A DNA stretch of 64,000 bases from Anaerotardibacter muris (GCF_943192915.1 NZ_CALPCD010000001.1:411861-475860), one strand, 5' to 3'; counted from the stretch's first letter, positions 54,338 to 63,914 are shown. Program-made: numbers and translations. The notes: generated by a model not told the origin, from the sequence alone.

Positions 54338-56182
54338 TTATTTTGTTGTAGGAGTAATAGTGGTCGTAGAATTGCCCACTTTCAGGGTGTAGGACTGGTT
54401 GGAGTGGAAGTCGGGAGTGCTGACGATCACGGTCTCGAAAGCAGCCGTGGGCGTGTAGGAGACAAGGGCCTTGCCTGAGCTGTCAACTACAGAAACCTGC
54501 TGATCAGCTGAACCTTTCACTTGCACCATGGTATAGGCCTGAGTACCTCCAGAGAAGTTCTGGGCCATGCCAGATGAGCCAACGATGAGGACGGTGCCAC
54601 CATTGCACTGAGCATCGAGCGCGTAGTCGAGCGCGCCGTCCCCGCCACTCGTAGGACCGGTCACATACACAGTACCGCCATTGATCTCGAGCGAACCGTT
54701 GCTGTCGATAGCATCACCTTTCGCTTCAAGCGTGATAGTGCCACCGTTGATGATGATCTTGCAATTCTCGTCGCCGCCATCGGGGTCCATGCCGCCCATT
54801 CCACCCATTTTGTCGCTGTCGAATCGACCGTCATCAGGACGTTCACCATTCATATCCTCGGGCAGATCGCCTGGCGCTTCGCCCTCGGGGAGTTCACCTG
54901 GCTGGGAACGATCGGGGCGCTGACCGTTCTGCATGTCAGGAGCCTGGCCCTTGTCGTGGTCTACCCCCTGAAGGTTCTGCTCCTTCAGATCGGTAGTCTG
55001 CATGGATGCGCTCTGCATGCCATTCTGGGTGCTATCGCTCTGGTTGCCTTGGCCTTGCTGACCAGGTGCACCCTTCTTGTCGGACATATCCCCATTTGGC
55101 ATATCCCCTCTAGGAGGCTCAAGTGCACCGTCCTGACCCTCAAGATCTTCAAGATCGCGCTCGAAAGCTTGCATATTGCCAGGCTCGCCCATGCCTTCGC
55201 CACCAGCAGTACTCGAAGCATCAGACGGTGCCGAGGCATTCATCGCATCATCGTTGGACACTACATGGATGTCACCCGCGTCAACCTGGACCACCATCGC
55301 TTCAAGGCCCTCTTCGCATTTCTTCACGTCGATGTTGCCTGCGGTCACGCGCAAATACGTTTCACCATGGATGGCATCGTCACCTGCGTTCAAAGTAAAC
55401 GTTCCGCCATCGATGCTCACAAAACCGCGCGTGGGATCATCGTCGCGGCTCGATTTCAGCGCATCTTCACCCGAATCAACCGTGAAGGTGCCGTCAAGGA
55501 TCTTCAGGCTATCCTTGCCGCGAATACCGTCTTCGACTGCTGTGACGTTATAAGTACCACCTGTGATCACCAGGTCGTCCTTGGAGTAGATGCCGTGCTC
55601 GTAAGCGCTGGTCACATTCAGGGTTCCGGTGCCATTTATGGTCAGGTCGTCCTTGCTGAACAGCGTCGCATTCGGCTCGTCCTCTCCTTCTGCGAACACA
55701 TAGTTCGCGCCATCGGTAAGGGTGTTGGTGGAGCCTTCTGCAAGCGTGATGAAGCACTTGTCAGCCTTTTCGACGAATACCGCGGCACCATCTTCGTTAT
55801 GGATGGTCGCACCTGCAAGTACGATCTGAGCCTTTTCGGAATCGCCGATATTCACCTTAAGCTGACCATCAGCAAGCTCGCCTGTGACCACATACGTGCC
55901 TTCCGCATTGATGGTTGCCGTAGAACCTTCGACGCTCACGCCATCGCCTTCGCAGGTGATCGAATCACCCGCGAGCAGGATCTTGGTAGCCGTGGCATCA
56001 TCGTAGGTGTCGCGTTTGTCGCGATCGGTGTATTCGAAGTCCATGTTGTCGATGTCGGCGTAAGTTGCAACGCCAGATTCAGCAGAACTGTTGCCTTCAT
56101 CACCTGTTGCCGCACATCCCGCGAGTGCGAACGCGCACGCGCAGGATACGCCAAAGGTTGCTATCTTATGGATCAGTTTCAT
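54338..56182 (-). CDS. Carbohydrate-binding domain (DUF4353-type) lipoprotein
   Basis: A 614-residue protein; AAAGGAA precedes the ATG at 56182. The lipobox LAGC places the lipidated Cys at residue 23, so it is anchored outside the cell. The body has repeated DDLTINGTGTLNV- and DGTFTVDSGEDALK-like units of a right-handed beta-helix, as in the Cthe_2159/DUF4353 family that binds acidic polysaccharides with calcium. A central linker of about 130 residues is rich in Gly, Met, Asp and Pro (GELPEGEAPGDLPEDMNGER). The beta-helix resumes after it. It is third in a unit with the VTC-domain and DUF4956 genes. Confidence 0.85.
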   Translation of the reverse strand: MKLIHKIATFGVSCACAFALAGCAATGDEGNSSAESGVATYADIDNMDFEYTDRDKRDTYDDATATKILLAGDSITCEGDGVSVEGSTATINAEGTYVVTGELADGQLKVNIGDSEKAQIVLAGATIHNEDGAAVFVEKADKCFITLAEGSTNTLTDGANYVFAEGEDEPNATLFSKDDLTINGTGTLNVTSAYEHGIYSKDDLVITGGTYNVTAVEDGIRGKDSLKILDGTFTVDSGEDALKSSRDDDPTRGFVSIDGGTFTLNAGDDAIHGETYLRVTAGNIDVKKCEEGLEAMVVQVDAGDIHVVSNDDAMNASAPSDASSTAGGEGMGEPGNMQAFERDLEDLEGQDGALEPPRGDMPNGDMSDKKGAPGQQGQGNQSDSTQNGMQSASMQTTDLKEQNLQGVDHDKGQAPDMQNGQRPDRSQPGELPEGEAPGDLPEDMNGERPDDGRFDSDKMGGMGGMDPDGGDENCKIIINGGTITLEAKGDAIDSNGSLEINGGTVYVTGPTSGGDGALDYALDAQCNGGTVLIVGSSGMAQNFSGGTQAYTMVQVKGSADQQVSVVDSSGKALVSYTPTAAFETVIVSTPDFHSNQSYTLKVGNSTTTITPTTK

Positions 56183-56253
56183 CGTAGTTCCTTTCGTTGG
56201 CATTTAGTGCACACAGCCAGGGTGCGTCTGGGCAAATCCGCTTGGGCGAATCG

Positions 56254-56958
56254 TTAGAGCGTGTCGCGTGCTGCCACCATGCGCCCGCACGAGATCTTCA
56301 GGTTACCGTTGCGGCAACGGATGTCGTCGATCAGCTTCTTCTCATCTTCAGGACTCTTCAGGTTCACCTGGTAATCCAGTTGGAACAAGCTGCCCATGTT
56401 GGTGGTGCGCACCTCCACCAGCTCGTGCGAAGTGGTATAGCGCTCGAACAGGTCATCGAACACGCCAGTGTAATCAAGGTCTTCAGGAATGGTCACTTTC
56501 AAGAGCTTGCTCGGCTCCTTCTTCTTGCCGAAGGGAGAGAGCACGTAGACCACATTCGCGATGCCCACGATGACCGTGAACAGCAACGCCAGGGTTAGGT
56601 ATCCCATACCTGTTGCCAAACCGATGGCCATGGCGAAGAATACGCTACCGATGTCCTTCGCGCTGCCAGGGATCGAGCGGAAACGAACCAGGTTGAACAC
56701 GCCCATCACCGCAATGCCTGCACCGATGTTGCCGTTGACCAGCGTGATGACCATCTGCACGATCAATGGCATGAGCGCCAGCGTGACCACGAAATTCTTC
56801 GAGTAATCGTGCTTGAACATGTACGTGAGCGCGCACAGGCAGCCAAGCACGATCGAGGCTATGCAGCAGATAAGGAAGTCACCTGAGGTCACACTCCCAG
56901 CAAGTCCATCGCTGGTTTGGAAGATGGAAGTGAATACTGAATCAAGCACATTTATCAC
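56254..56958 (-). CDS. DUF4956 membrane protein
   Basis: A 234-residue protein with about four membrane segments in the first 140 residues (LICCIASIVLGCLCALTYMF; GYLTLALLFTVIVGIANVVY) and a soluble C-terminal part with an ACT-like alternating pattern. FNLVRFRSIPGSAKDIGSVFFAMAIG is the family signature. DUF4956 genes habitually sit beside VTC-domain polyphosphate polymerase genes, as here, where its start overlaps that gene by 17 bases. The function is unknown; transport or sensing tied to polyphosphate is inferred from context. Confidence 0.88.
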   Translation of the reverse strand: MINVLDSVFTSIFQTSDGLAGSVTSGDFLICCIASIVLGCLCALTYMFKHDYSKNFVVTLALMPLIVQMVITLVNGNIGAGIAVMGVFNLVRFRSIPGSAKDIGSVFFAMAIGLATGMGYLTLALLFTVIVGIANVVYVLSPFGKKKEPSKLLKVTIPEDLDYTGVFDDLFERYTTSHELVEVRTTNMGSLFQLDYQVNLKSPEDEKKLIDDIRCRNGNLKISCGRMVAARDTL

Positions 56959-57715
56959 CCTTTCGGTGGTCCAGAAGGTTCATATAGGCATATCCATATT
57001 TGGAAAACGACTGCGGATAAGCTTTCGCACGATCGAGCGCATCGATGAGCCACGCGGGCAAGGGCCCGGCGTTCTTCACCTCCATGATGGAGATGGGCTC
57101 GTTGAAGAACGGCACACGGGCCGCTGCAGTGTCGATAGTCTGTGCGTTCGGCACGCAAGCCAGATCCGCATCAAAGGTGATGCGCAGCTCTCCGCCTTCA
57201 GGGTCGGCGTAGGCTACGCGCGAGCATTCGATGAGCGTCGAAGGCTCCAGGTTGGCGTTGCGCTCCATGGTGAAGGCGATCTCTCGCGCTATTTGGAGCG
57301 AACGCGGGCAGAGCGCTTGAGCCTGGACCTCAGGACTCGCAAGCGGATACGTCGCACATGCTTGCTCATAAGGCATGCCTGCCAAGAATGCTTGAGCCGC
57401 CGCAAGCGAAGGCCCGACGCGGCGCTTGTACACCACACCTTTGAACTTCTTCTTCAGTTCGACGAAAGCTTGAGCGCGAAGGTCTGGGGTTCCATACGTT
57501 CGCAGGCGCAGTTTCTCCTTATAGAGCGGCTTATCCAGAGAGCGCTCGATGAGCGCAAAATCAGGGGTGTCGTAATACAAGCTGCGGATGGTGGAATGCG
57601 CGAATTCACCCAGCTCCATGTGACGCGCTATCTCGGATTCGAGACTTGCGCGCTGAACTGCGTTGAGACGATATTTCATCTCTTTGCGTTTGAAGACGTC
57701 CGCATATGAAGTCAT
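56942..57715 (-). CDS. VTC-domain polyphosphate polymerase family protein
   Basis: A 257-residue protein. The basic tunnel motifs are in place: KEMKYRLNAVQ, SLYYDTPDF, KEKLRLRTYG, FVELKKKFKGVVYKRR and SIMEVKNAG. In yeast Vtc4 such residues hold ATP and growing polyphosphate. Stand-alone bacterial VTC proteins next to DUF4956 and CotH/carbohydrate-binding genes are common, but their product is not proven. It is the first gene of the three-gene minus unit, divergent from the two-component system at 57907. Confidence 0.88.
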   Translation of the reverse strand: MTSYADVFKRKEMKYRLNAVQRASLESEIARHMELGEFAHSTIRSLYYDTPDFALIERSLDKPLYKEKLRLRTYGTPDLRAQAFVELKKKFKGVVYKRRVGPSLAAAQAFLAGMPYEQACATYPLASPEVQAQALCPRSLQIAREIAFTMERNANLEPSTLIECSRVAYADPEGGELRITFDADLACVPNAQTIDTAAARVPFFNEPISIMEVKNAGPLPAWLIDALDRAKAYPQSFSKYGYAYMNLLDHRKGDKCA

Positions 57716-57835
57716 AGTTACCTTTCCTTAAGTTGCCTCAGGTGGTTTGCCGTTGCTTACGCTCTATCCATGAGGCTCAAAGGTTTCACGTGAAGCGAAT
57801 CTTAAAGTAGAGAGCTTAACTAATCCTGAAATGGG

Positions 57836-57885
57836 GTTCAGGATGTCCCACGAGTTCAGGTAAAGTTAAGGTCGCGCGCTATAGT
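57836..57885 (+). promoter_or_regulatory. Possible response-regulator direct repeat and -10 element
   Basis: GTTCAGG is repeated at 57836-57842 and 57854-57860, 18 bases apart, and an inverted tcctgaa lies just upstream near 57823. TATAGT at 57880-57885 fits a -10, 22 bases before the ATG. This pattern suits an OmpR-type regulator acting on its own promoter and perhaps on the divergent VTC unit. No clear -35 is seen. Confidence 0.4.
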
Positions 57886-57906
57886 GGAAGGTGGAAAGGA
57901 GACAAT

Positions 57907-58644
57907 ATGACGCAGCTTCTTTTGGTCGAAGATGACCGCCGCCTTTCAGACGCACTGGCCGAGATCCTACGTGAGCATGGCTATGAGGTCGACACGGTCA
58001 ACAATGGCAAAGACGGGCTGGATTACGCCGCTTCAGGCGTATATGACGTGGTCATCTTGGATGTGATGTTGCCTCTGATGGATGGCTTTCATGTTGTCTC
58101 CGAATTACGGCGCAAGAAGATCTCTACACCCGTGTTGCTCCTGACCGCAAAGGATGCGGTACCCGACAAGGTTCAAGGCTATGACAGCGGCGCGGACGAC
58201 TACATGACCAAGCCTTTTTCACCCACCGAACTGCTTGCGCATTTACGCGCTTTGACCAGGCGTAAGGGTGAAGTGATGTTCGAGGTGCTCGATTTCGCAG
58301 ATATCTCACTGAACCTGGAGAGCAACGATCTTTCCTGCAGGGGTGAGACGATTCGCCTACGTATGAAGGAATTCCTTATCCTGAAGATCTTGATGGAGAA
58401 TGCGGGGCGTATCATCTCGAAAGAGACGCTGCTCGAAAGGGCTTGGGGTATCGATTCAGATGCAGATGCCAACAACGTGGAGGCGCACATTTCGTTCTTG
58501 CGTAAGAAATTACGCTTCCTCGATGCCCATGCACAGATCGAAACTGTGCCGAAGCTGGGATATCGCTTGATCGCCGTGGAAGCTGATGACGGCGATGCGG
58601 CTACACCAGACCAGTCTGCCGCGAAAGAAGGTGCTGATGAATAG
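57907..58644 (+). CDS. OmpR/PhoB-family response regulator
   Basis: A 245-residue protein with AAGGAG before the ATG. The receiver domain has the acidic pocket VEDD, phospho-acceptor D52 in VVILDVMLP and K in MTKPFSP. The winged-helix domain (about 130-225) has RMKEFLILKILMENAGRIIS and VEAHISFLRKKL. An acidic tail follows. It is coupled to the histidine kinase by an eight-base overlap. Its targets are probably the divergent VTC/DUF4956 unit and itself (inference). Confidence 0.94.
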   Translation: MTQLLLVEDDRRLSDALAEILREHGYEVDTVNNGKDGLDYAASGVYDVVILDVMLPLMDGFHVVSELRRKKISTPVLLLTAKDAVPDKVQGYDSGADDYMTKPFSPTELLAHLRALTRRKGEVMFEVLDFADISLNLESNDLSCRGETIRLRMKEFLILKILMENAGRIISKETLLERAWGIDSDADANNVEAHISFLRKKLRFLDAHAQIETVPKLGYRLIAVEADDGDAATPDQSAAKEGADE

Positions 58645-60010
58645 CGCACTTCGCAAGCTTCGCATCAAATTCGTAGCCATCATCATGGTGGTGGTTGCGA
58701 TCATCTTAGCCGTGGTGTTCAGCACGATCGTGGTGATTAGCTACAGTAACAGCACCACCGAAGTGTATGCGGCGCTCGACAGTGCCATCTCTCGCAATGC
58801 GATAGATGTACACGAACGACCCTTCAACAAGATGCCCGATAATAGGGCGGAAGATACGAATGGCGAAGAGCTCGACGAAGATGATAGTGCGTTTGACGGG
58901 AACGTCGGCAGCGCCGATGAAGCGCTGCTTTCCGAAGGACCCCGCTTCGAGATCGGCGGACGTGAACCCGACCAATCGCTCATCCCTGTTGCGGTCTACG
59001 AGCTTCACGAAGACGGTACGATGACCTTCGCCTCAAATGCCGCTTCTGGCATGATCGCGGATTCCGCGCTTGCTGAAGTGGCTGATCAGGCTTTCGATGT
59101 GCCCTACGGTCATGGATCCATCGATTCGCTTGGGGTTTTCTACGCCAAGCAGAAACGGGGCGCAGAAACCTACATCGCTTTCGCGGACGAGCGCTCGGTA
59201 TCTGAATGGCAATCGCTCGCTGTTACGCTCACGATCATCGGTCTGGCCACTCTGGTGCTGTTCTTCGTGGTCAGCCTCATCTTCTCGAAATGGGCGCTAC
59301 ATCCCGTGAAAGCCTCTTGGGAGCAGCAGCAACGCTTCATCGCCGATGCTTCACATGAATTGAAGACCCCGCTTACCGTGATGGCGGCTGATACGGCCAT
59401 CTTGAAGCGCAACTCCGAGGCGAGCATCGCAAGCCAGAGCCAGTGGGTAGAGTCCATTGAAGGCGAGATAAAGAACATGCAAGAGCTCGTGGGCGACATG
59501 CTGTTGCTCGCACGTGCCGACGGCCAAGGAGAAGCGATGCCCAGGAAGACTGAGGTCATAGATCTGAGCAAGTTAGTGAACGCTGAGCTACTGCAGTTCG
59601 AGCCAGTAGCTTATGAACGTTCGCTCGATCTTGATTCTAAGGTGGCACCGAACGTGACCATCGATGGCGCGAAGGATCAGCTTCAACGCCTGGCGAGCGT
59701 ACTGCTGGATAACGCTTTCAAATATGTGAACGAGTGCGGCCGCATCTCCGTGCAGCTTGATAAGGGCGATGGCTCCGCAGTGCTTTCCGTGAGCAATTCG
59801 GGTGGTTTCATCCCCGCCGAAGACCTGCCCCACGTGTTCGACCGCTTCTACCGTGCCGACAAAGCCCGCACCCGCACAGGCGAGCTGAGCTACGGACTAG
59901 GCCTGAGCATCGCGCGCGAGATCGCAAACATCCACGGCGGCACCATCACCGCCACCAGCTCCGAGGCCACTGGCACTACCTTCACCGTAACCCTCCCCTT
60001 GCAGCCGTAG
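58637..60010 (+). CDS. Sensor histidine kinase
   Basis: A 457-residue protein from the ATG at 58637, with GAAGG upstream. TM1 is about 11-36 and TM2 about 196-216, with a 160-residue acidic extracytoplasmic domain between them. The dimerisation box is ADASHELKTPL with H240. N box VLLDNAFKYVNE, G1 SNSGGFI, F box HVFDRFYRADKAR and G2 YGLGLSIAREIA are complete. It phosphorylates the regulator encoded just upstream. The signal is unknown. The 3' end (ttgcagccgtagcacccc) is the reverse complement, but for one base, of the arm of elements A2/A4. Confidence 0.94.
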   Translation: MNSALRKLRIKFVAIIMVVVAIILAVVFSTIVVISYSNSTTEVYAALDSAISRNAIDVHERPFNKMPDNRAEDTNGEELDEDDSAFDGNVGSADEALLSEGPRFEIGGREPDQSLIPVAVYELHEDGTMTFASNAASGMIADSALAEVADQAFDVPYGHGSIDSLGVFYAKQKRGAETYIAFADERSVSEWQSLAVTLTIIGLATLVLFFVVSLIFSKWALHPVKASWEQQQRFIADASHELKTPLTVMAADTAILKRNSEASIASQSQWVESIEGEIKNMQELVGDMLLLARADGQGEAMPRKTEVIDLSKLVNAELLQFEPVAYERSLDLDSKVAPNVTIDGAKDQLQRLASVLLDNAFKYVNECGRISVQLDKGDGSAVLSVSNSGGFIPAEDLPHVFDRFYRADKARTRTGELSYGLGLSIAREIANIHGGTITATSSEATGTTFTVTLPLQP

Positions 60011-60035
60011 CACCCCAGGAGATTCGCAATTTGAA

Positions 60036-60077
60036 CCTGCCCCCATTTTGTCCCGGACAGAAATGAACCCATCCCCA
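60036..60077. repeat. C-type gggacag repeat (C3)
   Basis: cctgcccccattttgtcccg, then gacag, then aaatgaacccatcccc matches the C family (compare 3081-3123 and 63961-64000). It lies 26 bases after the histidine kinase stop, before a separate terminator hairpin. Confidence 0.6.
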
Positions 60078-60083
60078 AAAAAG

Positions 60084-60114
60084 AACGCCGCCTGGAAACC
60101 AGACGGCGTTTGTT
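60084..60114. terminator. Bidirectional terminator between histidine kinase and tRNA-Pro
   Basis: AACGCCG (60084-60090) pairs with CGGCGTT (60104-60110), with an inner CCTGG/CCAG. A-rich DNA precedes it and TTTGTT follows, so it can serve both the kinase and the minus-strand tRNA. Confidence 0.75.
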
Positions 60115-60119
60115 GAAGA

Positions 60120-60196
<77 letters not shown>

Positions 60197-60215
60197 TTGT
60201 GCGTACTAGCCTTGC

Positions 60216-61283
60216 TTAATAACGGACATAGTACATGTCTGAGTGAACACCACTGATAGAAACCACCGCGCCTGTGTACGGAGCGTGGATCATCTGGCCA
60301 CCACCAATGTAGATGCCAGTGTGATGACTGTTGATGCAGATATCACCTGGCTGCGGATTGCTAACGCGCGTCCAACCATTGATGGTGCCCGTGGTGCACC
60401 AGTGACTACCCATTCTACCAGTAAGACAGTAACCGACCAAACCAGAACAGTCGAAACTATTCGGACCAGCGGCACCCCATGCATAAGGCTTGCCTAGCTG
60501 CGCGTATGCACGGTCGACAACAACGTTGCCCGTTACCGTCTGAGGCTTCGAATTATTGACAGGCTTGGAGCTGCCTGCAGAGGACGAACCAGCGTTGCCT
60601 GAAGAGATCGCCTGTTGAGCTGCGGCGGCTGCTGCAGCACTGCGCGCCTCTTCTTCCTGGCGCATGAGCTCCTGCGCTTCAGCGTTCAGACTGTCATAGG
60701 TTGCCTGCATTTCGGCGGTAGTTGCTTCAGCTTCGTCCTTGATGGCCTTGGCTTCAGCTGCCTTTTCAGCGGCTACCTGTTCCTGCTGTTCGTATTCGAC
60801 CTTAGCAGCCTCTACCTTTTCGCGCGATTCCTTGGTCTTCGCGACCAGTTCCGCGTCGTTTTCGTTCATGGTCTCGAGGATGTTCCAGTTGGTTGCGAAT
60901 TCCTCGAACGAAGAAGCACCCAGGATAACGTCCAAGAAGGTGTTGCCGCCCGTGCGGTACATGCTACGAGCGCGAGTACCCAGTTCTTCCTGGTAACCCT
61001 TGATCTTCTCGGTCTCTTCCTGGATTTGCTGCTCTGCCTCGATGACCTTCTGCTCTGCGGCTTCGCGCTCGGCTTCAGCTTCGTAATAGTTGTTGGAAGC
61101 GGCGTCGAGGGATGCCTGCATTTCGTTGAGCTTATCGAGAGCTGCTTGCGCCTCGGCTTTCTTGGAGGCGGAAGATGGCACTGCAGATGCAAGTGAAACG
61201 GGCATCATGAGCCCGATGGCCAAGATGGCCGATAAAAATGCAATGAGCAGCGTACGCTTCGGTGCTACGTTGGTATGCTTCAT
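60216..61283 (-). CDS. NlpC/P60 cell-wall endopeptidase with coiled-coil domain
   Basis: A 355-residue protein from the ATG at 61283, where a typical signal peptide starts (KRTLLIAFLSAILAIGLMMP, cleavage near ASA-34). The GGAGG lies 12 bases upstream, rather far. Residues about 40-235 form a Glu/Ala-rich coiled coil similar to PcsB/RipA-type hydrolases. The C-terminal NlpC/P60 domain has the catalytic Cys in FDCSGLVGYC, His in HHTGIYIGGG and a second His in MIHAPY. It would cleave peptidoglycan stem peptides during division or growth. Confidence 0.92.
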   Translation of the reverse strand: MKHTNVAPKRTLLIAFLSAILAIGLMMPVSLASAVPSSASKKAEAQAALDKLNEMQASLDAASNNYYEAEAEREAAEQKVIEAEQQIQEETEKIKGYQEELGTRARSMYRTGGNTFLDVILGASSFEEFATNWNILETMNENDAELVAKTKESREKVEAAKVEYEQQEQVAAEKAAEAKAIKDEAEATTAEMQATYDSLNAEAQELMRQEEEARSAAAAAAAQQAISSGNAGSSSAGSSKPVNNSKPQTVTGNVVVDRAYAQLGKPYAWGAAGPNSFDCSGLVGYCLTGRMGSHWCTTGTINGWTRVSNPQPGDICINSHHTGIYIGGGQMIHAPYTGAVVSISGVHSDMYYVRY

Positions 61284-61344
61284 ACTGTTTGAAAACCTCC
61301 CAATAAATGGCATAGTGTTCGTTTCTAAGCGTAAGCTGTTGTCC

Positions 61345-61374
61345 ATACTAACAGAAATCGTACAGGGCGTACAA
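61345..61374 (-). promoter_or_regulatory. Promoter of the NlpC/P60 gene
   Basis: On the minus strand TTGTAC (61374-61369) and TAGTAT (61350-61345) are spaced 18 bases, giving a leader of about 55 bases to the ATG at 61283. Confidence 0.5.
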
Positions 61375-61483
61375 TGCCAGCGCCGTTCATCCCTGTACAA
61401 GATCCCTGCGCTTGCAAGGAATAGGGGCTGCTGGGAGGCGTAAAACCCCTACTCAGACGCGAGCACGCGATGCACCCGTGCGT

Positions 61484-63124
61484 TTATGAAGAATGGGTGG
61501 TTTCTTCGCTGACCTTGGCTTTTTGGGCGAAATCCTTGTCTTCGGCCGTTGGGATCGCGCGATGTGGAGATGCTGCGCGAACTGCCTTTTCATCCGATCC
61601 ATCACCTACAGCCAGGTCATGCTTGCGGCGCTTCACTTCGTGAGCAGCATGCGCCTGGAGGTTCGCGTTATCGGGAATGTGCTCTTCGTACGTAACACCA
61701 CGGCGCAGTGCGATATTCGCCTGGAACAGGAGGAACACGAAGCCCAGCACACCAGCGAGCAGCGAAGCCGAAAGGACTGCGATCTTCGCGACCAATATCT
61801 GGCTTGGGTCGGCATAGGCAAGGTTCGCAACGAAGATGGCCATGGTGAAGCCAACACCGCCGAGCAATGCTGCGCCGAAGATATGCGCCCAGTTCACGTT
61901 GGTAGGCAGCGATGAGATCTTCAACTTCACGATAAGGAAGCTGAACAGGAAGATGCCTATGGGCTTGCCAAGCAAGAGGCCGAGCGCAACACCCAAAAAG
62001 ACTGGGTCGGTAACTATCTGCCCGATGCTCATGCCACCAAGAGCAACATCGGCATTGGTGAGCGCGAAGAGCGGCAAGATGGCGAAATAGACCCAGGGAT
62101 AGAGCATGCGCTCAAGACGCGTGGCGGGCGGTACGACCTCTTTCGCCACACGCGCCAGGCGAGAGACTTCCTGCAGGTAGTCCGACTGCCCCAGCACGGG
62201 TGCATCGGGCTGGAAGTTCTGGCGGATCTCTTTGAGCTGGCGATTGGACCAACGACCGAAAGAGAGCAGGTCAACGCGCGAACCCGAAGGGATAGCGAAC
62301 GCTAACAGCACGCCAGCGATGGTGGAATGAACGCCCGACATGAAGACGCAATACCACAGCACCACGCCCAGCAGCACATACGGCCAGAGCGAATAGAAAT
62401 GCAGGCGATTCAGCGCGAAGAGCATGCCCAGCACTACCAGGGCTGCCACGAGCCACAATACCGAAGGAGCATGGCCGTAGAACACCGCGATGACCACGAT
62501 GGCGATGATGTCGTCAGCCACCGCAAGGGTGGAGAGGAACACGCGCACGCCGGTAGGAACGCGCGATCCGAGCAGCGCCAGGATACCCAGCGCGAACGCG
62601 ATGTCGGTTGCGGTGGGAACGCCCCAACCACCCAGGGTCTCGGGGCTTGCCTGGTTGCATGCAACATAGAAGATGATGGGCACGGCAACGCCGCCTACTG
62701 CTGCACCTACGGGCAGGATAGCTTGGCGGATGTTCGTCAGTTCGCCCACGGTCATCTCGTATTTGATCTCAAGGCCTACCAGCAAGAAGAACAAGCACAT
62801 GAAGATGTCATTGATGATGTGCGCCAGCGACATCGAGCTGAGCGAGTCGCCGAATCCTATGGTTATCTCGGTATGCCAGAATTCCAAGAATGGCCCATAT
62901 GCTGGGGAGTTCGCCACGATGAGCGACACGATCGCACCGAGCAACATGAAGCCAGCCGCTTTGGTGGTGGAGTGCGTGAATTCGAGCAGCTTGGTGTAGC
63001 GGCGCTGATGGCCAGACACTTCCTCGATGAAAGGCGACTTCTTGCCCGAAGCGTTCTCGACCGCGCAAGCTTCGCCCTGCTGCGACTCGGTTGACTGATT
63101 GTTCTCGGCTTCGTTGGTGGTCAT
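61484..63124 (-). CDS. nhaA: Na+/H+ antiporter NhaA
   Basis: A 546-residue protein from the ATG at 63124, with AAAGG nine bases upstream. A 45-residue polar N-terminus precedes 11-12 membrane segments. The family motifs are GVPTATDIAFALGILALLGSRVP and the ion-binding pair D204/D205 in LAVADDIIAIV. LGKPIGIFLFSF and GGVGFTMAIFVA are further signatures. It exports Na+ in exchange for H+. The cytoplasmic C-terminal tail (about 70 residues, Ala/His/Lys-rich) is longer than in E. coli NhaA. A single-gene unit. Confidence 0.95.
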   Translation of the reverse strand: MTTNEAENNQSTESQQGEACAVENASGKKSPFIEEVSGHQRRYTKLLEFTHSTTKAAGFMLLGAIVSLIVANSPAYGPFLEFWHTEITIGFGDSLSSMSLAHIINDIFMCLFFLLVGLEIKYEMTVGELTNIRQAILPVGAAVGGVAVPIIFYVACNQASPETLGGWGVPTATDIAFALGILALLGSRVPTGVRVFLSTLAVADDIIAIVVIAVFYGHAPSVLWLVAALVVLGMLFALNRLHFYSLWPYVLLGVVLWYCVFMSGVHSTIAGVLLAFAIPSGSRVDLLSFGRWSNRQLKEIRQNFQPDAPVLGQSDYLQEVSRLARVAKEVVPPATRLERMLYPWVYFAILPLFALTNADVALGGMSIGQIVTDPVFLGVALGLLLGKPIGIFLFSFLIVKLKISSLPTNVNWAHIFGAALLGGVGFTMAIFVANLAYADPSQILVAKIAVLSASLLAGVLGFVFLLFQANIALRRGVTYEEHIPDNANLQAHAAHEVKRRKHDLAVGDGSDEKAVRAASPHRAIPTAEDKDFAQKAKVSEETTHSS

Positions 63125-63295
63125 CGCTTGGCCTTTCAGGTGCTCGACTTCTTTCAATTGTAAACCACCTAACAGCCTGTTAACTTTTCGGTTGGGTTTC
63201 AATAATCATTCACACAATACTGGTAAGATGCGCTAGACTAGCTACTTGAAAAGGCGCATTCTAGGTGCGCTCTTAAGTAATGAAGGGAAAGTGTT

Positions 63296-63859
63296 ATGGA
63301 TATCACCGTCACCGGTCGCCGCATGAACGTCTCCGATTCATTGCGCGATTATGCGGAAGAGAAGATCGGAAACTCGATGAAGGCAATGGACATCGCTCCG
63401 CTGTCTGCCGAGGTCGTTCTGCAAGTTGAAAAGAACCCCGCGAACCCCACCCCGTGCACCTGCGAAGTTACGATGCACGCCAAGGGCCACATCATTCGCG
63501 TTGAAGAGAACGAAGAGAGCATGTTCGCAGCCATCGACGTTGCAGCTGCTAAGGTACTTCGTCAGCTCCGTAAGTATAAGACGCGCGTTCTGAACAAGCG
63601 TATCGCTAACGAACCCGTGAAGCAGAGCACCGATCTTGACCTTGATGCTCTGATGCAGGAACTGTCTGCTGAAGATGAAGAGATCGTACGCGTGAAAGAG
63701 ATCGAGCTCATGCCACTCACAGAAGAAGAGGCGCTGATCGAGATCGACCTGCTGGGCCACGACTTCTTCGCTTATGTCGACCGCGACACCAATGCGACCC
63801 ACATCCTGTATCGCCGCTCAAACGGTGGTTATGGTTTGCTGAAGCACACCAACGCATAA
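63296..63859 (+). CDS. hpf: Ribosome hibernation-promoting factor, long form
   Basis: A 187-residue protein with AAGGGAAAG before the ATG. The N-terminal domain (1-100, DITVTGRRMNVSDSLRDYAEEKI, beta-alpha fold) binds the 30S subunit. A charged linker follows. The C-terminal domain (about 125-187: RVKEIELMPLTEEEALIEID, LLGHDFFAYVDRDT, NVLYRRSNGGYGL-like) dimerises to form 100S ribosomes, as in long HPF of Gram-positives. A hairpin in the leader (gcgca/tgcgc near 63254-63270) may be regulatory. Confidence 0.95.
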   Translation: MDITVTGRRMNVSDSLRDYAEEKIGNSMKAMDIAPLSAEVVLQVEKNPANPTPCTCEVTMHAKGHIIRVEENEESMFAAIDVAAAKVLRQLRKYKTRVLNKRIANEPVKQSTDLDLDALMQELSAEDEEIVRVKEIELMPLTEEEALIEIDLLGHDFFAYVDRDTNATHILYRRSNGGYGLLKHTNA

Positions 63860-63884
63860 GCGTTCGCACAATATCGTGAATTTG

Positions 63885-63914
63885 AGGCAGCTCGGTTTTC
63901 CGGGCTGCTTTTTT
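63885..63914 (+). terminator. Terminator of hpf
   Basis: GCAGCTCGG (63887-63895) pairs with CCGGGCTGC (63900-63908), followed by TTTTTTAT. It lies 27 bases after the hpf stop. Confidence 0.88.
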
